A stretch of DNA of 64,000 nt from Tricholomella constricta (lineage: Eukaryota > Basidiomycota > Agaricomycetes > Agaricales > Lyophyllaceae), in contig JAACJP010000050.1 in NCBI GenBank assembly GCA_013368375.1, positions 124,001-188,000 of the forward strand, given 5' to 3'. Below the pieces are notes generated by a model. That model saw nothing but the letters and a program-made list of their open reading frames with translations. It was not told the DNA's origin and made no database searches. Positions within the stretch are counted from its first letter, which is position 1. Each line of letters starts with the position of its first letter. Shown here one piece after another: positions 1 through 18,400 of the stretch. Position numbers and translations under genes: made by a program.

Positions 1-471
1 GAGGCTGTTGCTACTCCAAACTTGAATCCTTTTGGTAGCTTGAGTTTGGGCAATATATCCTTCGGAGAGGGAGCAAACCAAGAGGGATAGAGAGCCGGGG
101 GAGACGAAGGAACCGCAATCGGGAGTTCTGGTACTCGGGTAGTCGTAAATGGTGGTGCTTCTACTGGACCGACCTAGTTGTAGATGAGTGAGATATTTTT
201 CTACGATAGCCGAAGCAGCAACACGTACCACATCCCACAGCTCTTCAAGGCCAGCAGGCGAGTAATCACGCGGGATTGAACCTGGAGGTGGAAAGCTCGC
301 ACCAGATGTTGGCTGGGCTATAACTATCGTTGAGGCACCAGCCAGTTCACTCGTCACGCTTGGATGGGTATTTCGAGCCTGAGTGGATGATTCCAAGGGT
401 ATGATACCTGCATTCTGCGCAAAAGCACGAATAGCCAAGATCGCCAGAGGAAGAAGAGCTGACGAGATCAT
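1..471 (-). CDS. Glycoside hydrolase family 1 (beta-glucosidase-like), secreted, 5' part only
   Basis: The start codon is at 471-469. Exon 1 is 229-471 (81 codons); a 55-nt GT..AG intron lies at 174-228; exon 2 runs off the left edge in frame. The first ~19 residues (MISSALLPLAILAIRAFAQ) look like a signal peptide. A Ser/Thr/Pro-rich linker follows, and then LPKGFKFGVATA, the typical first strand of the GH1 (beta/alpha)8 barrel, whose family form is FxFGxATAxxQ. GH1 enzymes hydrolyse beta-glucosides with two glutamates, both of which would lie outside the window. The ~110-residue extension before the barrel is longer than in cytosolic GH1 enzymes and fits an extracellular form. The call rests on the barrel-start motif alone. 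The gene is divergent from the hemerythrin-like gene. Confidence 0.72.
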   Translation of the reverse strand, partial: MISSALLPLAILAIRAFAQNAGIIPLESSTQARNTHPSVTSELAGASTIVIAQPTSGASFPPPGSIPRDYSPAGLEELWDVVRVAASAIVEKYLTHLQLGRSSRSTTIYDYPSTRTPDCGSFVSPGSLSLLVCSLSEGYIAQTQATKRIQVWSSNSL

Positions 472-997
472 AGCGAGATGTTATTTGGCACCTCTTCCCT
501 CTACAGTTATGTTTAAGTATACTGTCAATGTGAATAAAATGCCGCCGAAGAAGAGAACCACGGGCTTGTGACCATTGCGGGCCGTTCGCGTAGGTCATGA
601 TTGGATAGCGTTCACAATATTCAGAAGTTACGGTTCTACTTCTTCGGTCGCGTGCGGTTTTGCGGTCATAGAAAGGAGAATGAGAAAGAAATTCCGTGCT
701 CTATGTGGAAAACTTCAAACGAAGAGACACGACGACGACGCGTTCAGATGACCGGTTCACCAAACAACATCACGTGAACACGACGCGTCAACTTGATTAA
801 TTTGGCTCCTTTCGTGTCAGAATATTGCTTGTCTGCGAACTTCCATCTGGTGCTAACTGTCATTGCCTATACAAATGTTTCAAGTATCCAGTTTCCTGCA
901 CTTCGTTCTCGAGTTCATCAAGCTACCAGTTGTGATGTCATCTAATGGCCAATAATAGTTCCGAGACATAATCATACCTTCATGCCTTGTTCATGTC
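472..997. other. Divergent intergenic region between GH1 and hemerythrin-like genes
   Basis: This 526-bp stretch separates two divergently transcribed starts and presumably holds both promoters. I see no convincing ORF, RNA gene or repeat in it. Confidence 0.5.
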
Positions 998-1860
998 ATG
1001 CAATCAAAGCCTTTGACCCGTATTTCCAGCTCGATTCTCATCAGGTCAATCCAACAATCTTCGAGGGTCTCGGTTGGATGTCGCAGAGCTTTGTTTTTCA
1101 CAGCCGCGATACCCTTCCCAAAAACGTTGACGGAGGCGATCACAGAGGATCATCGGGAGGTATGTGGCTTTCAAAAACTCAACCTGGGCAGTTCGATTGA
1201 CTCTGCGATAGATGTACGACTTTTACAGACAGTATATCTATGCTTCCGGTGATAAAGGTGCCCAGGAGCATTGGGCACGACTACTTACCTGGGAAATTGC
1301 TCGCCATGCCGTCGGAGAAGAGATAGTTGTCCACCCGCTCGTGGAACTGTGTCTTGGTGAACAGGGCGCCGAACTTACAGAGCAAGGTCGCATGGATCAT
1401 CAGGTAGTGACATTCAGCTTCTAAAGGCACATTCTATACTAATGCATACAAGTTCGTGAAAGAAATACTCTACCGTCTTGAACCCATGACCCCTGGATCA
1501 CTCGAGTATGCGGCTTTGCTGAGACAAATTATGGACCACCTCCACAAGCACAATGAAAAAGAGGAGAAGGAGGACCTTCCGCTGATTGAACCCATCCTTG
1601 GGAGTGACAGGAGCTTGGCTGCGGCCTTCAATTTCCTGGCGACGAAAAAGTTTGCTCCCTCACGGTAATATACAACGAGATAGGGATCAAATCTTGCTTC
1701 TGAACGTTTCTTGCTCTCCAGTGCCAATCCTGCTCCGTCCGACTGGCAGCCACCGTTCGAAACCCTGGTTGACCTGCTGAAGGCACCGTTGGATAAGCTG
1801 AATGAAGCCTATGCAAAGTTCTCACCGGAAGGGACGAAAGGAAATGCGAAGCTCAGCTAA
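998..1860 (+). CDS. Hemerythrin HHE-domain protein, possibly mitochondrial
   Basis: Four exons join in phase: 998-1159, 1212-1403, 1453-1664 and 1722-1860. The first ~35 residues are rich in Arg, Ser and Leu with almost no acidic residues, resembling a mitochondrial presequence. The rest fits the hemerythrin-like four-helix bundle, with candidate iron ligands in ITEDHREMYDF, the E..H/H pattern of EIARHAVGEEIVVHPLVE, RMDHQFVKE, and IMDHLHKHNEKEEKEDLP. Such proteins bind a di-iron centre and are linked in fungi to oxygen, NO or iron handling; which of these applies here cannot be told. The C-terminus is a short Lys-rich tail. It is convergent with F-box gene A. A second ATG at 993 is out of frame, so 998 was chosen. 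Confidence 0.85.
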
Positions 1861-2711
1861 AATTTCTCGAAGAATCGCCGGTACGACTTAGTGGGCAATC
1901 GAAACTGATTTTTGAAGGCAAGTTACGGATAGAACCTCGTGCAATCGGCATACCGGTGAAATCAGTCATTGGCACGTTCATCTCTTCGTGTACACATCGG
2001 TAACTCATTCGAGTATCTGTTCATCAACCCGTGCGTGTACGCGCGTATCAACGTCAATGCCAAATGTCAAAAATACTGATCACGCCGGTCCGTGGATGCC
2101 AGAAAGTGAAATCTACTGTTTTTAGGTTTAGAGCCATCATCGTACTTGGGATGAATCATCATCTCTTGGCAAATGAGTGTGTACGATCCTCTCCCTAATT
2201 TTACAGTAACCCTGATTCTGCCTTTAATCAATACTGCCACCAGCTGATCAATTGACTGACTGACCGGGCGGATATTGAGTGCATACCACACGCAGGCCGT
2301 ACCCCTCTGGTGATTTGGACACGTACATCATTGGTGCGTACTAATAGAGTTAAGTTTTATGGATCCCAACAACGGGGCTCAGAATGCTCCGACATGGATG
2401 TCGGGCAACCGGCGCGTTCAGCAAAGCGAATTACGATGGTCGAAGACGCTGTCGCATTCACCATAAAATCGGCGTATTAACAAACAGTTTTCAATGGTGG
2501 GAGGTACCCTCGCATCACGTCCTAAGGCTTTCGAGTCCCGTTTTTCGTGCCCCATAGCATTGATTGTCCAAAATTGTTTGAAAATCATACGAAGAAGGGC
2601 TCAAAGAAGAAGGGCTCAAAGTTGAATGAGTCTAGGTAACTGTGCGAGTACGAGTATCCGGTCGGTATAAGTAAGTATAGCCTGCCTAAAATCTGGATGG
2701 TATATATTTCA
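1861..2711. other. Convergent intergenic region
   Basis: No gene was recognised. The only local structure noticed is a perfect tandem duplication of a 15-bp word (AAGAAGGGCTCAAAG) near 2592-2621. Confidence 0.5.
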
Positions 2712-4259
2712 TTACCACCAATGATCTTCTTCTACGTTTACCCGACTAATGTCGTCAAGCAACAACGGCTGTTCTCTCCCGGACGACATGATGTGATCCA
2801 TAAGCAGGATATGCTTGTTTGTCGTAAACCGGCGAAGACGTTTGAAACAAGGGAGCGCGGGAATTATAGGCTCCTGGATAATGTGCGATCAATACTCAAA
2901 GAGGACGTTGAAATTTCAGTTGGCTTACCACAGCCTCGGTGAGGTCCAGAAAACACGTCAGTGTTTGCAGTCCTGGCGCGCATTCCGACAAGGTTCTTAA
3001 GATGTCTCCAGTCACGGGAAAGTCGTCACAAAGTACCAACTCTGTTAGTGCAGAGCACGACCTCAGAGCACTGTAAACCATTTCGAGAGCCTTCTCTTCA
3101 TCGTAATAGCCATAGTTGTTGTAATTGTTGATTTCCTCATAAATCGGGCGTTCCATGAGGATATTCATCGTCCGCAGTTGAGACGCAGGATAACGAAGTT
3201 TCGAAATCTGGTGGCACCAGTAAATGGTGCCTTCAAACTCGCGAAGGTTGGGGAATATGTCCGCGGGCAAATGCAGGTCATCTGGAAAGCTATCGAATGG
3301 TCGGGTTGGGGGCGGCAAGGAGAGAATTGTGATGTTATGATGGTTTAGTTCAAGGAAAGACCGGAAAGGGCTTGGATGGCTTGAAATATCACCGAGAGAA
3401 GCGAGGTCCACGTAGGCAGCATCACACAGCTTTAGGCATTGAAGACGCGAATAGCGAATACCATCGAGACTTTTGCAAAACTCGTCCACGTCCCATACCG
3501 CTTCTGGACTTAAATTTCCATGGAGAGAGAGGTCGAGCGTTTCGAGATCCGGAGAGAATCGCGCCACCTTCGCCATGATGCAAATAATTTCGTCGTCCCA
3601 AAGAGCTAGAATGGGGGTAAGTGGGAACTTCTGGAGTCGAAAAAAGAGGATAGTACTTACAAATATCGTCAGTTTGAATTTGAAGGTGTTTAAGACGACC
3701 TCTGAAATCGAGCCTGAAGTCCATAAATTCATCTGTGGCGTGAAGAACACTCAGTTAGTTCGCTTTTCACCACAGTTAGAATCAGTTTGTTTCTACCAAA
3801 GCCTCCGTCCCGGTGTATCAAGATGGACAAAGAATCAAAGTTGTCGCAGTTGTCTCTTATCGAAGCAAAGGCGTGAGATAGGAAGGTAGCACCATCCCAA
3901 TAATCAAGCCAGGGCTTCCAGACCAATCCTTGTAGTTGCTTGAGCGAAGGTATGGCCAAAATAAGCAGCTGCAGCGTCTCATTTAAAACAGACATGTCAT
4001 CGTGGCCGACATACAAGCACTTGACATGCTCAGCGAATCGCAGACCGTCGATTATACGCTGAGTCGGCTCCCCAAGCTCCTGGTCAGTTACGCGTGAAGC
4101 AAATGCTGACGCCTGTTCATTGTTCATAAGGAAGACTCTGTTGTATAACAGAGGGAAGGCCCATATGCGAAAAAGACGAGAACAGAGACTGATGGCTGCC
4201 AGAGAGGACGGAGGAAGATGGGCAAACGCTAGCAAGTAGAGTTCGGGAGGAAGAGACAT
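2712..4259 (-). CDS. F-box/leucine-rich-repeat-like protein, copy A
   Basis: Four exons in phase on the minus strand, 3797-4259, 3661-3732, 2929-3605 and 2712-2873, give 457 aa. The N-terminus MSLPPELYLLAFAHLPPSSL fits a short F-box (LPxEL...hLP.ssL), which would dock Skp1 in an SCF ubiquitin ligase. The remainder has irregular leucine-rich segments (LETLDLSL, LQCLKLC, ITILSLP, LTELVL) typical of agaricomycete F-box/RNI proteins that choose substrates. Introns are 55-64 nt. Copy B at 14963-16498 has the same four exons, the same intron phases and the same ending (an acidic stretch then WW), so the two are duplicates. No substrate can be inferred. The C-terminal exon is supported by that paralogue comparison. 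Confidence 0.85.
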
Positions 4260-4878
4260 GGTGGAGCAGGCTGAGAGGAGCCAAGCGCCACGGCGTGTAT
4301 TTCAATGCGACTAAATTGGCATCACGCAACACATTACTTTAATTAATAATATGATTCTGCTACGGATTTACCCAGGTTCACCGATGGAGTCCGAGATTTA
4401 CCATCGCCACAAAGCCAAAGTACAGAGGAGGAGCCAGTTCAAGTTGGAATGTGGGAGAGTGAGCTGGACCTCGCCAGAAGCATGCCGGGAGAGTAAATCT
4501 CGCCGTAGTCTCATACCAAGACCGTCCTCACACGTTCGCGTGTGAGGGGCTTATGTGAGCCTAAATCTCGCCGTGCAAAATGATAATCCAAGGAGGAGCT
4601 AAGCGCAGCGTCCACATGCTGCTTAATTTCGACGGCTCAAGCGCTCAGCTGTCAAGTGTACGTCCATACAACGTAATAACGGATTTCATCCTCATTGCAG
4701 TGCTGATTGATATTCATTCTTGTGATACAAAACAATAAACTGCCTCCGATAAGCCTACATAGTCAGTAGTAGAATAGGTAAAGAAGCTTAAGCTCCACAG
4801 CCATCCATTTCCCGACTGTCGCGGCTCTGTCGTTAGACGAGTGCTACAAGAACGGGAAAAAGAAAGAAGGGGGATCCC
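4260..4878. other. Intergenic region upstream of F-box copy A and downstream of U2
   Basis: It presumably contains the promoter of F-box copy A. A perfect hairpin sits at 4526-4547 (separate entry), flanked by a 13-bp direct repeat TAAATCTCGCCGT near 4495 and 4561. No coding sequence was recognised. Confidence 0.5.
4526..4547. repeat. Perfect 9-bp hairpin with TTCG loop
   Basis: The arms CCTCACACG (4526-4534) and CGTGTGAGG (4539-4547) are exact reverse complements around a TTCG loop. The role is unknown; it could be an RNA stem or simply a palindromic protein site. Confidence 0.6.
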
Positions 4879-5065
4879 CCGACGACGCAAGCCATGAGTG
4901 CAGCAGCAAGGTCATCGCGCCCCCGTGTTGCAAGCAGAGCACAGGGGACAAGGGCGGCAAAAATAAGATAACCAAGAATGGAGGCGGTGCCTCCATAATA
5001 GTGGTTAAACTATTAAGAACAGATACTACACTTGATCTAAGCCAAAAGGCCAGAGTGGTAAGGAT
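4879..5065 (-). ncRNA. U2: U2 spliceosomal snRNA
   Basis: The minus strand carries the near-invariant U2 core: GGCCTTTTGGCTTAGATC, then AAGTGTAGTATCTGTTCTT, which includes the GUAGUA branch-point recognition sequence. Next comes stem-loop IIa (AATAG ... CTATT), stem-loop IIb (ATGGAGGC-ACC-GCCTCCAT, perfect), an Sm site (ATTTTTG) and two terminal stem-loops; the last closes with GATGAC/GTCGTC. The 5' end is set ~25 bp downstream of a TATA-like box and is uncertain by a few bases; the 3' end is taken at the base of stem IV. At ~187 nt it matches the usual U2 length. U2 pairs with intron branch points such as the CTAAC/CTGAC motifs in neighbouring introns. It lies ~270 bp downstream of the BEACH gene, on the same strand. 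Confidence 0.95.
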
Positions 5066-5085
5066 TCTCAATGAGCGCCTCATGC

Positions 5086-5092
5086 TTATATA
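5086..5092 (-). promoter_or_regulatory. TATA-like box of the U2 gene
   Basis: TATATAA on the minus strand begins ~27 bp before the inferred U2 5' end, consistent with a core promoter. Confidence 0.55.
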
Positions 5093-5337
5093 CCTTTTTG
5101 AAGATGCGCACGGACCTGGATGATTGCTGTTCGTCGTACGCACGTGATGATCCCACGTTGGACGTGTTTCCTAGTGGTTTTGGGCCTACAAATACTTACC
5201 TGACTTTGATTCGTTTGAGTATCGCGGGAACACGAATACTTACCACTGGAGGATGACCACATGCAGCTGAGCTCCTCAAGAAAGCGATTAGATTATCAAA
5301 ATTAAATATAATAAGCTTCTCGACGCGTCGTGAGGTT

Positions 5338-13018
<7,681 letters not shown>

Positions 13019-13323
13019 GATATCTAGGCGTAAAGTGGATGCAATTCGGGCATAACAGAGTCTTTGAGGTGCTCAGTGTCGAACTTTCGGCGCTCAAGCA
13101 GTCTTGACTTGACGGATAGTGATTGAGTGACATGGTGATCGTTGTATAATGATACGCGCATTGCACGGACTTTGAATCCATTTCTCTTTGCCTCAACCAC
13201 ATGGTACTAACATACTCCTACGCGTAAGTGTATTGTTGAGCAGTAGCTGGGGTACCTCAGTTCGTAGCCTGGACGATTACTGTAAAGGTACAAACATATC
13301 TTCGATTTATTTCTTATCCTTTT

Positions 13324-14138
13324 TTACTTTCCCAGGTTTCCCTGAGCAATTCCGGGGTACGCGCGATACAGACTCCACGTTCTCAGCTCCCCAATCTCGA
13401 CGCTACCTTCAGGAAACACGCCAACGATGTCCTTGAACTCAGACGATTCGCCAGCAGATGAGTTCTCCAGTTCTATAATGAGATTAGAAGGGGTTCAGGC
13501 AGCATAATGCGTGCTTACCATGCAGTACTAGGTACTGAGATACAGCTTGCACTTCTGGGCCTTTCCCCACGATTGCGGTTCCAGTCTTCAAATTATCGAT
13601 GCACTTGAAGATCCTCGTCCTTACCCAACCTTTCACACCTGTCAATTGCTGGAAAGTCTCCTTCGTCCAGATACTGATGCCTTGACCGGTAGCGATGATC
13701 ACTCCATGAGTGACGACAAAATTCGTCGGGTTGGACGAGGCAAGGGATGATGTTTTCGTGGACTCTCCAGAATCGGCCAGGACCTCGTAAGTCCTGCGGT
13801 CGAGCAGTTCCAATCTCCCGACTAGGTTTGCTTCCCGCGGACTGCGATTGGCTCGCAAACGAGTGTAGCTTTCATGTTGAAAGGTCGAGGTGTCATCGAT
13901 GTCATACAGAGCGAGCCATGAGGGCTTTAAGGAATCCGACGCTGAAAATCTGGCGCCTGTATGAAACGATGGCAGATGATTCATCCGCAAAGGTACATGT
14001 TCGTTATTGTACCAGTCTGAAGACACCAGCAAAGTCAACAGTTATCAAGGTCAGAACTTTGAGGGCCAGACCTTGGAATTCCTCCAAAGACACTTGACTT
14101 CCAGGTTCGGAAAAGACGACGAGGAATCCAGCAACCAT
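13324..14138 (-). CDS. EthD-like dimeric alpha/beta-barrel protein
   Basis: Three exons in phase (14072-14138, 13519-14016, 13324-13472) give 237 aa. The start MVAGFLVVFSEPGSQVSLEE followed by FQDWYNNEHVPLRM is typical of EthD/ABM-type ferredoxin-like folds (D/EWYNxEHxP). A second half (VVTHGVIIATGQGISIWTKE ... VSQYLVLHELEN) looks like a more diverged repeat of the fold, so the protein may be an internal dimer. The family includes small-molecule isomerases, monooxygenases and many uncharacterised fungal proteins; no substrate is indicated. The first intron (14017-14071) splits the DWYNNEH motif, and that motif's restoration on splicing supports the model. The short C-terminal exon is in phase but not independently supported. 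Confidence 0.78.
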
Positions 14139-14962
14139 TTGCTTCACTGCAATGAAAGATGATGCCTTCGGTCGACTCGAGGTGGCTATGTCATCGAAAT
14201 CCGGCCCCGATCCCGTCGGTACACGAGTTGCTGTGATCTTGATGGAACAACTCCTTGTGAGGCTTTACTAGCTTTACTGGTTGCGCCGGACAACATATCT
14301 ACCTGGTTTGGGACGCAGCATTTATTTGTTTCGCTCCTTTATGCCAGTTTGCATTCACACATATATTTACACTGGTAATCAATAATAGCAGTACTAGAAA
14401 TCACTTCAGAACACCACTGCTCGTTTTCTCTACCCTTCGTTTAGTATGTCACTAGCCATAGTTAAAATTTCCTCAAGTTCCTTCTCCTTCCATGAGTTAG
14501 TGAGTAGAACACGCCGTGGAGACACCAGTAATCTAATCTAGTAATCCGCCGGATCCGATATGTACATAGATCCACGACGAGATAGGCAACAGACTTGTAC
14601 ACAAGGGCGCATAGTAAACCGATATGGGACGGAAATGACCTACGACTAAGTGTAGTGAATGGATCGCAAGAGGGAGGCTGGGTGGGTTCAAGAATAATGA
14701 TGATGAGCGCGGTCAGCGAGAGCGCTGACCTTAGTCAGCAAGTCCTTCGTGCCTGCCTTCAAGTGATCTTCCGTACCAGGACAAGCAACCGCGCTCGGCT
14801 TAGTCGCCGCTTCAAGTTTGACATCATCGTGGCGAAAAGCTTTGGAACGGATACTCGTCGTAAATTCTCCCTTTGCACGAAGCTTCTACGCGGCACGCTC
14901 GCGCAATCGGGAGATATCTCACTCATATGTTCTCAAAAAGTACTCCTGCGCTCACTGTCTCC
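14139..14962. other. Divergent intergenic region
   Basis: This 824-bp region lies between the EthD-like gene and F-box copy B and presumably holds both promoters. ORFs here are short and show no recognisable motif. Confidence 0.45.
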
Positions 14963-16498
14963 ATGTTGCCTCTTCCTGCAGAGATATACTTGCTGGCATT
15001 GACCCATCTTCCCCCGTCCTCTCTGGCATCCCTCAGTCTTGTTTCTCATCGATTTCGCATATGGGCCTTTCCTCTGCTGAACAGGAGGGTCTTCATTGCG
15101 AATGATGAACAAATGTCAGCGTTTGCTTCACGTGTAACTGGGGAGGAGCTCAAGGAGCCAGCCCTGGCCCGGTGTATTATTGACGATCTACGCGTCGCTG
15201 AGCATGTAAAGTGCTTATATATCGGCCAAGACGACGAATACTTCTTTTCGGCAGCGGCTCTGCAGTCACTCGCTTCGGCCGTTCCTTTACTCAGGCAGTT
15301 GCAAGGATTGGTTTGGACGGCCTCGGCCTCTGATGATCTTAGCCTTCGTCGGGTGTTTTTTCTGATAAAGAAAAACTGCTATAACTTTGATTCTTTGTTT
15401 ATCAAACTCACCTGGGCTGGAGAAGACGGTAAGAACGACCCAAATTTTCATTCATAAAAGCGCACTAAAGATATCAATCACTAACAGGAAAATACTTAGA
15501 CTTGATGATCGATTTTGAAGGCCTCAAAAATCTTCAAATCGAGACCTATGATGTTTGTGAATGCTCTTCAGTACTACTTCAAAACTTCCAACCGTAACTA
15601 GTTTCCCTGATCCAGATATTGACGACCAAGAGCTTCCTTCAAACATCACGAAGACGGTGCGGCTCTCCCCAGATCTCGAAACGCTTGACCTCTCCCTTCA
15701 TACTTATGGAGATCCGCAAAATGAATGGGACGTGGACAAATTCTGCGCAGGTCTCAAGGGTATCCAATACCCGCGTCTCCGATGCCTAAAGCTACGCTTC
15801 TCTGCCGACTTGGACCTCAGCCGCCTCTGCGATATCTCAACTCCCAGCCCTTTCCGATCCTTCCTTGAAATCAACCATCATAGTATCACAATTCTTTCCT
15901 TGCCAGTGCCAGACCAATTTTACGAATGGGCCGCAGATGACCTTCATCTGCCCGAGGACATGTTCCCCAACCTTCGCGAGTTCGAAGGCACCGTTTACTG
16001 GTGTTCTCAAATATCAAAACTTCGTTACCCCAGCTCTCGTCTGCGGAAGATGAAGGTCTTGATCGAGCATCCGCTCTACCGCGAAGGCGAAGAGGAGGCT
16101 CGTGGGATGGTTTACGGTGCTCTAGATTGCTGCACAGGATTGGAAGTGCTGAATATACTTTCTGGAGACACTGTCGTGAGTGCAGGAACGCTGACAGACT
16201 TGTCGACACATGCTCCTGGATTGCGAGCACTGCATTGTTTCATTGATCACGACGAGACGGCGGTGAGTGCACTGCTTGTCTAGGCCATCTGCAAGTACAA
16301 GTTAATATTATTCAGGGGCCTGTGGCATCCGCGCTGGCATCTTTCAAACAACTTCGCGTTCTCGTGATCAACATCGCGGATTTCAATCGAAATGATCCAA
16401 CGCACGCAGAGTCAATTATATCGCATGCGAGGGAACGTTCATTGCTTCTAAAAGTTCAAGACATCGATGATTTGCGGGAAGAATTTTGGTGGGAATGA
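14963..16498 (+). CDS. F-box/leucine-rich-repeat-like protein, copy B
   Basis: Exons 14963-15428, 15488-15556, 15616-16262 and 16316-16498 give 454 aa. MLPLPAEIYLLALTHLPPSS is the F-box; leucine-rich segments follow (LETLDLSLH, LRCLKLRF, ITILSLPVP, LREFEGTVYWC). It aligns with copy A (2712-4259) along its length, with identical exon number and phases. The second intron needs donor GTGAATG at 15557 and acceptor CAG at 15615, chosen because this keeps the frame and matches the phase-1 intron of copy A. As an SCF adaptor it would bind Skp1 through the F-box and a substrate through the repeats; neither can be tested here. Copies A and B are in opposite orientation ~11 kb apart. An alternative in-frame ATG upstream (14873) would add an unlikely low-complexity extension. 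Confidence 0.85.
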
Positions 16499-16937
16499 AG
16501 AGGCTACTATCGAGAGTTCAAAATTTCACCCTGGAATTTCATCGCGAGTCTTCATGCCACTTTATCCTCAGGGTTGCTGTAGCCATCTTCTCACATATGT
16601 CTACCAAACGCTACAGATGCGGTCCGGGTGCATGTGCAGGAAGAACTGGTCTTGTAGCCATTTTCTCCAACAAATGAATCAAGTATCTCGCAGTTTATCA
16701 AAACTTCCTCCACATCCTCTAGGCTATGCTATTATATTCTTAAAATTGTCAACTGAACCAGATCTCCTTTTGAAATCCACCAAGTTCCATAGTCAGTAGC
16801 CTCCAGAATTCCAGCGTTCATATACTCCTTACACCATGCATATTGATATACTTAGTACGTGCTCAACAACATACTAATTTGATGTTCCCTAGTTAAGAGA
16901 TCGCCGCATGCACCGTCCGTAAAATTCCAATCCTTCA
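16499..16937. other. Convergent intergenic region
   Basis: 439 bp between the stops of F-box copy B and the four-TM gene. Nothing was recognised. Confidence 0.5.
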
Positions 16938-17709
16938 TCAGCAATCATCCCCATCACGGTCATATTTAGGATCCAGCACGTCGAATTTCAGAGCCTCATC
17001 GCGCAACTGGGACAAGAACGCGTTCCCCAGAAAGATAAGCACTGCAGAGAGATCCTGAGTTAGAATTAAGATATAGAATTGTCGAACGATCGACTTGCCT
17101 ATCTCTACGAGCCACATCACAATGAACATCGCAATCGCAAGTCCCTTCAACAAAGCAGACTTCTGGCACAACTCTCTCGTGAAACTATCAGAGGCGATGG
17201 CCAGGCACTTATTGGCGTTCCAGGGTTGCGAAGGTGTGTTGTTGAAAAGCAGATAGAGACATAGAACACCCGAGCCAAGGCTGAACAGAATTTGGCCAAT
17301 CACGAGCGACGTAAATAACGACGTTGCGCCTCTACGCTTGACAACACATGCGTAGACCCTGATAGACAAGCTCAGTTCAGTTTGAAGTGGTCACTTGCGA
17401 AGCGTCTCACCCAAGGATGCAGAAGATTGCGAATATGATGTAAACAAAAATGTGGAACCAGACGGCCGTTTGCTGAATCTCGGTCAGCTGGCTCCCTGTT
17501 CTCGGTTGAACGTCAATAATATGTGCGAGCAAGAAGTATGCTAGAAACTCACCAATTTTGTTCAGTACGAGAATTCCAATGGTGCTGAAAACTGCCGAGA
17601 ACAACAGGGATAACACCACCATCGCCAACAAAACATAGCGGACCATTGAGGATTGGTGTTTGGGTGGACCAGCCGGTGTGCTTGTAGGTATATTCTGCGC
17701 GGTGGACAT
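16938..17709 (-). CDS. Small four-transmembrane protein, unknown function
   Basis: Three exons join in phase. The second exon begins GSQLTEIQQTAVW and the third VYACVVKRRGATSLF; introns start with GTGAGT at both donors. Hydrophobic segments are visible in order: VRYVLLAMVVLSLLFSAVF, WFHIFVYIIFAIFCILGVY, SLVIGQILFSLGSGVLCLYL and LLKGLAIAMFIVMWLVEIG. A short Pro/Thr-rich N-terminal tail and an acidic C-terminus (DPKYDRDGDDC) lie on the same side if all four segments span. Two Cys residues fall in the loop between TM3 and TM4. It resembles tetraspan-type hypothetical proteins of agaricomycetes, but I cannot assign a family. Its promoter region is shared with ORC5, which is divergent. Confidence 0.75.
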
Positions 17710-18400
17710 GGTGACGAGTTGCGGATGAACAAGGCCTGCCTATTCGATTCGGGAGGAACAGGTCCTGCCTGTTCAGTGAGGGAGGGTGAAAATGGGGAGC
17801 AGGGCCTGGCCTGGTGGTGAAGCAAATTTCGATTCCATGTTGATATCGCAAATAGCCAGGAACGGGGATGCAGGGACGCGTCAAACTGATAGATCTTGAA
17901 ACAATGATTGATCCACAGGGTGACTCCAGAAATACTTACCCCGCGCAGAGCGTACGCTCCTAAAGCGATTGTCCGCAGATTGTATTTCCCTGGGCTTCAG
18001 AAAGAAAAAGGAAAGGCAAGAAAAAAGAGCATCTGTCGCTGGTAGGCCTTAGTAGGCCCCAGCCACATTGACATGAACGCAACCTCAAACTTGCAAGATC
18101 GGCTCATTGATCATTGACAATCGACTGATGATGGTTACCGCTAAAAGTCTGCAGCGGTCCGAACGGGTTTCAGGGCAAGTGGCTTTGTGTCTTTGGACGT
18201 GACCGATATGGTAAACTATTGTCAGGACTGAGGAGTTGCAAGACATAGTCCTTCCTGCACAGTGAAGAAGGATGGGTGTTTTGAAATACGTTGTTGTGCG
18301 ACAGGCTGAGAAATAAATAATCACTGACACACCGTCCGTGTTGCGCGCGGCTTGAACACTTGCTGAGGCTGTTAGACTCTTCTTCCGCGCTATAAACCTC
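17710..18400. other. Divergent intergenic region upstream of ORC5
   Basis: 691 bp between the four-TM gene and ORC5. No extra gene was recognised; it presumably carries both promoters. Confidence 0.45.

Noticed and set aside
4844..5143. 99-codon minus-strand ORF
   Set aside because: It overlaps the whole U2 snRNA gene, whose conserved RNA core explains the sequence.
13188..13436. 82-codon plus-strand ORF
   Set aside because: It overlaps the last exon of the EthD-like gene on the other strand and has no recognisable motif.
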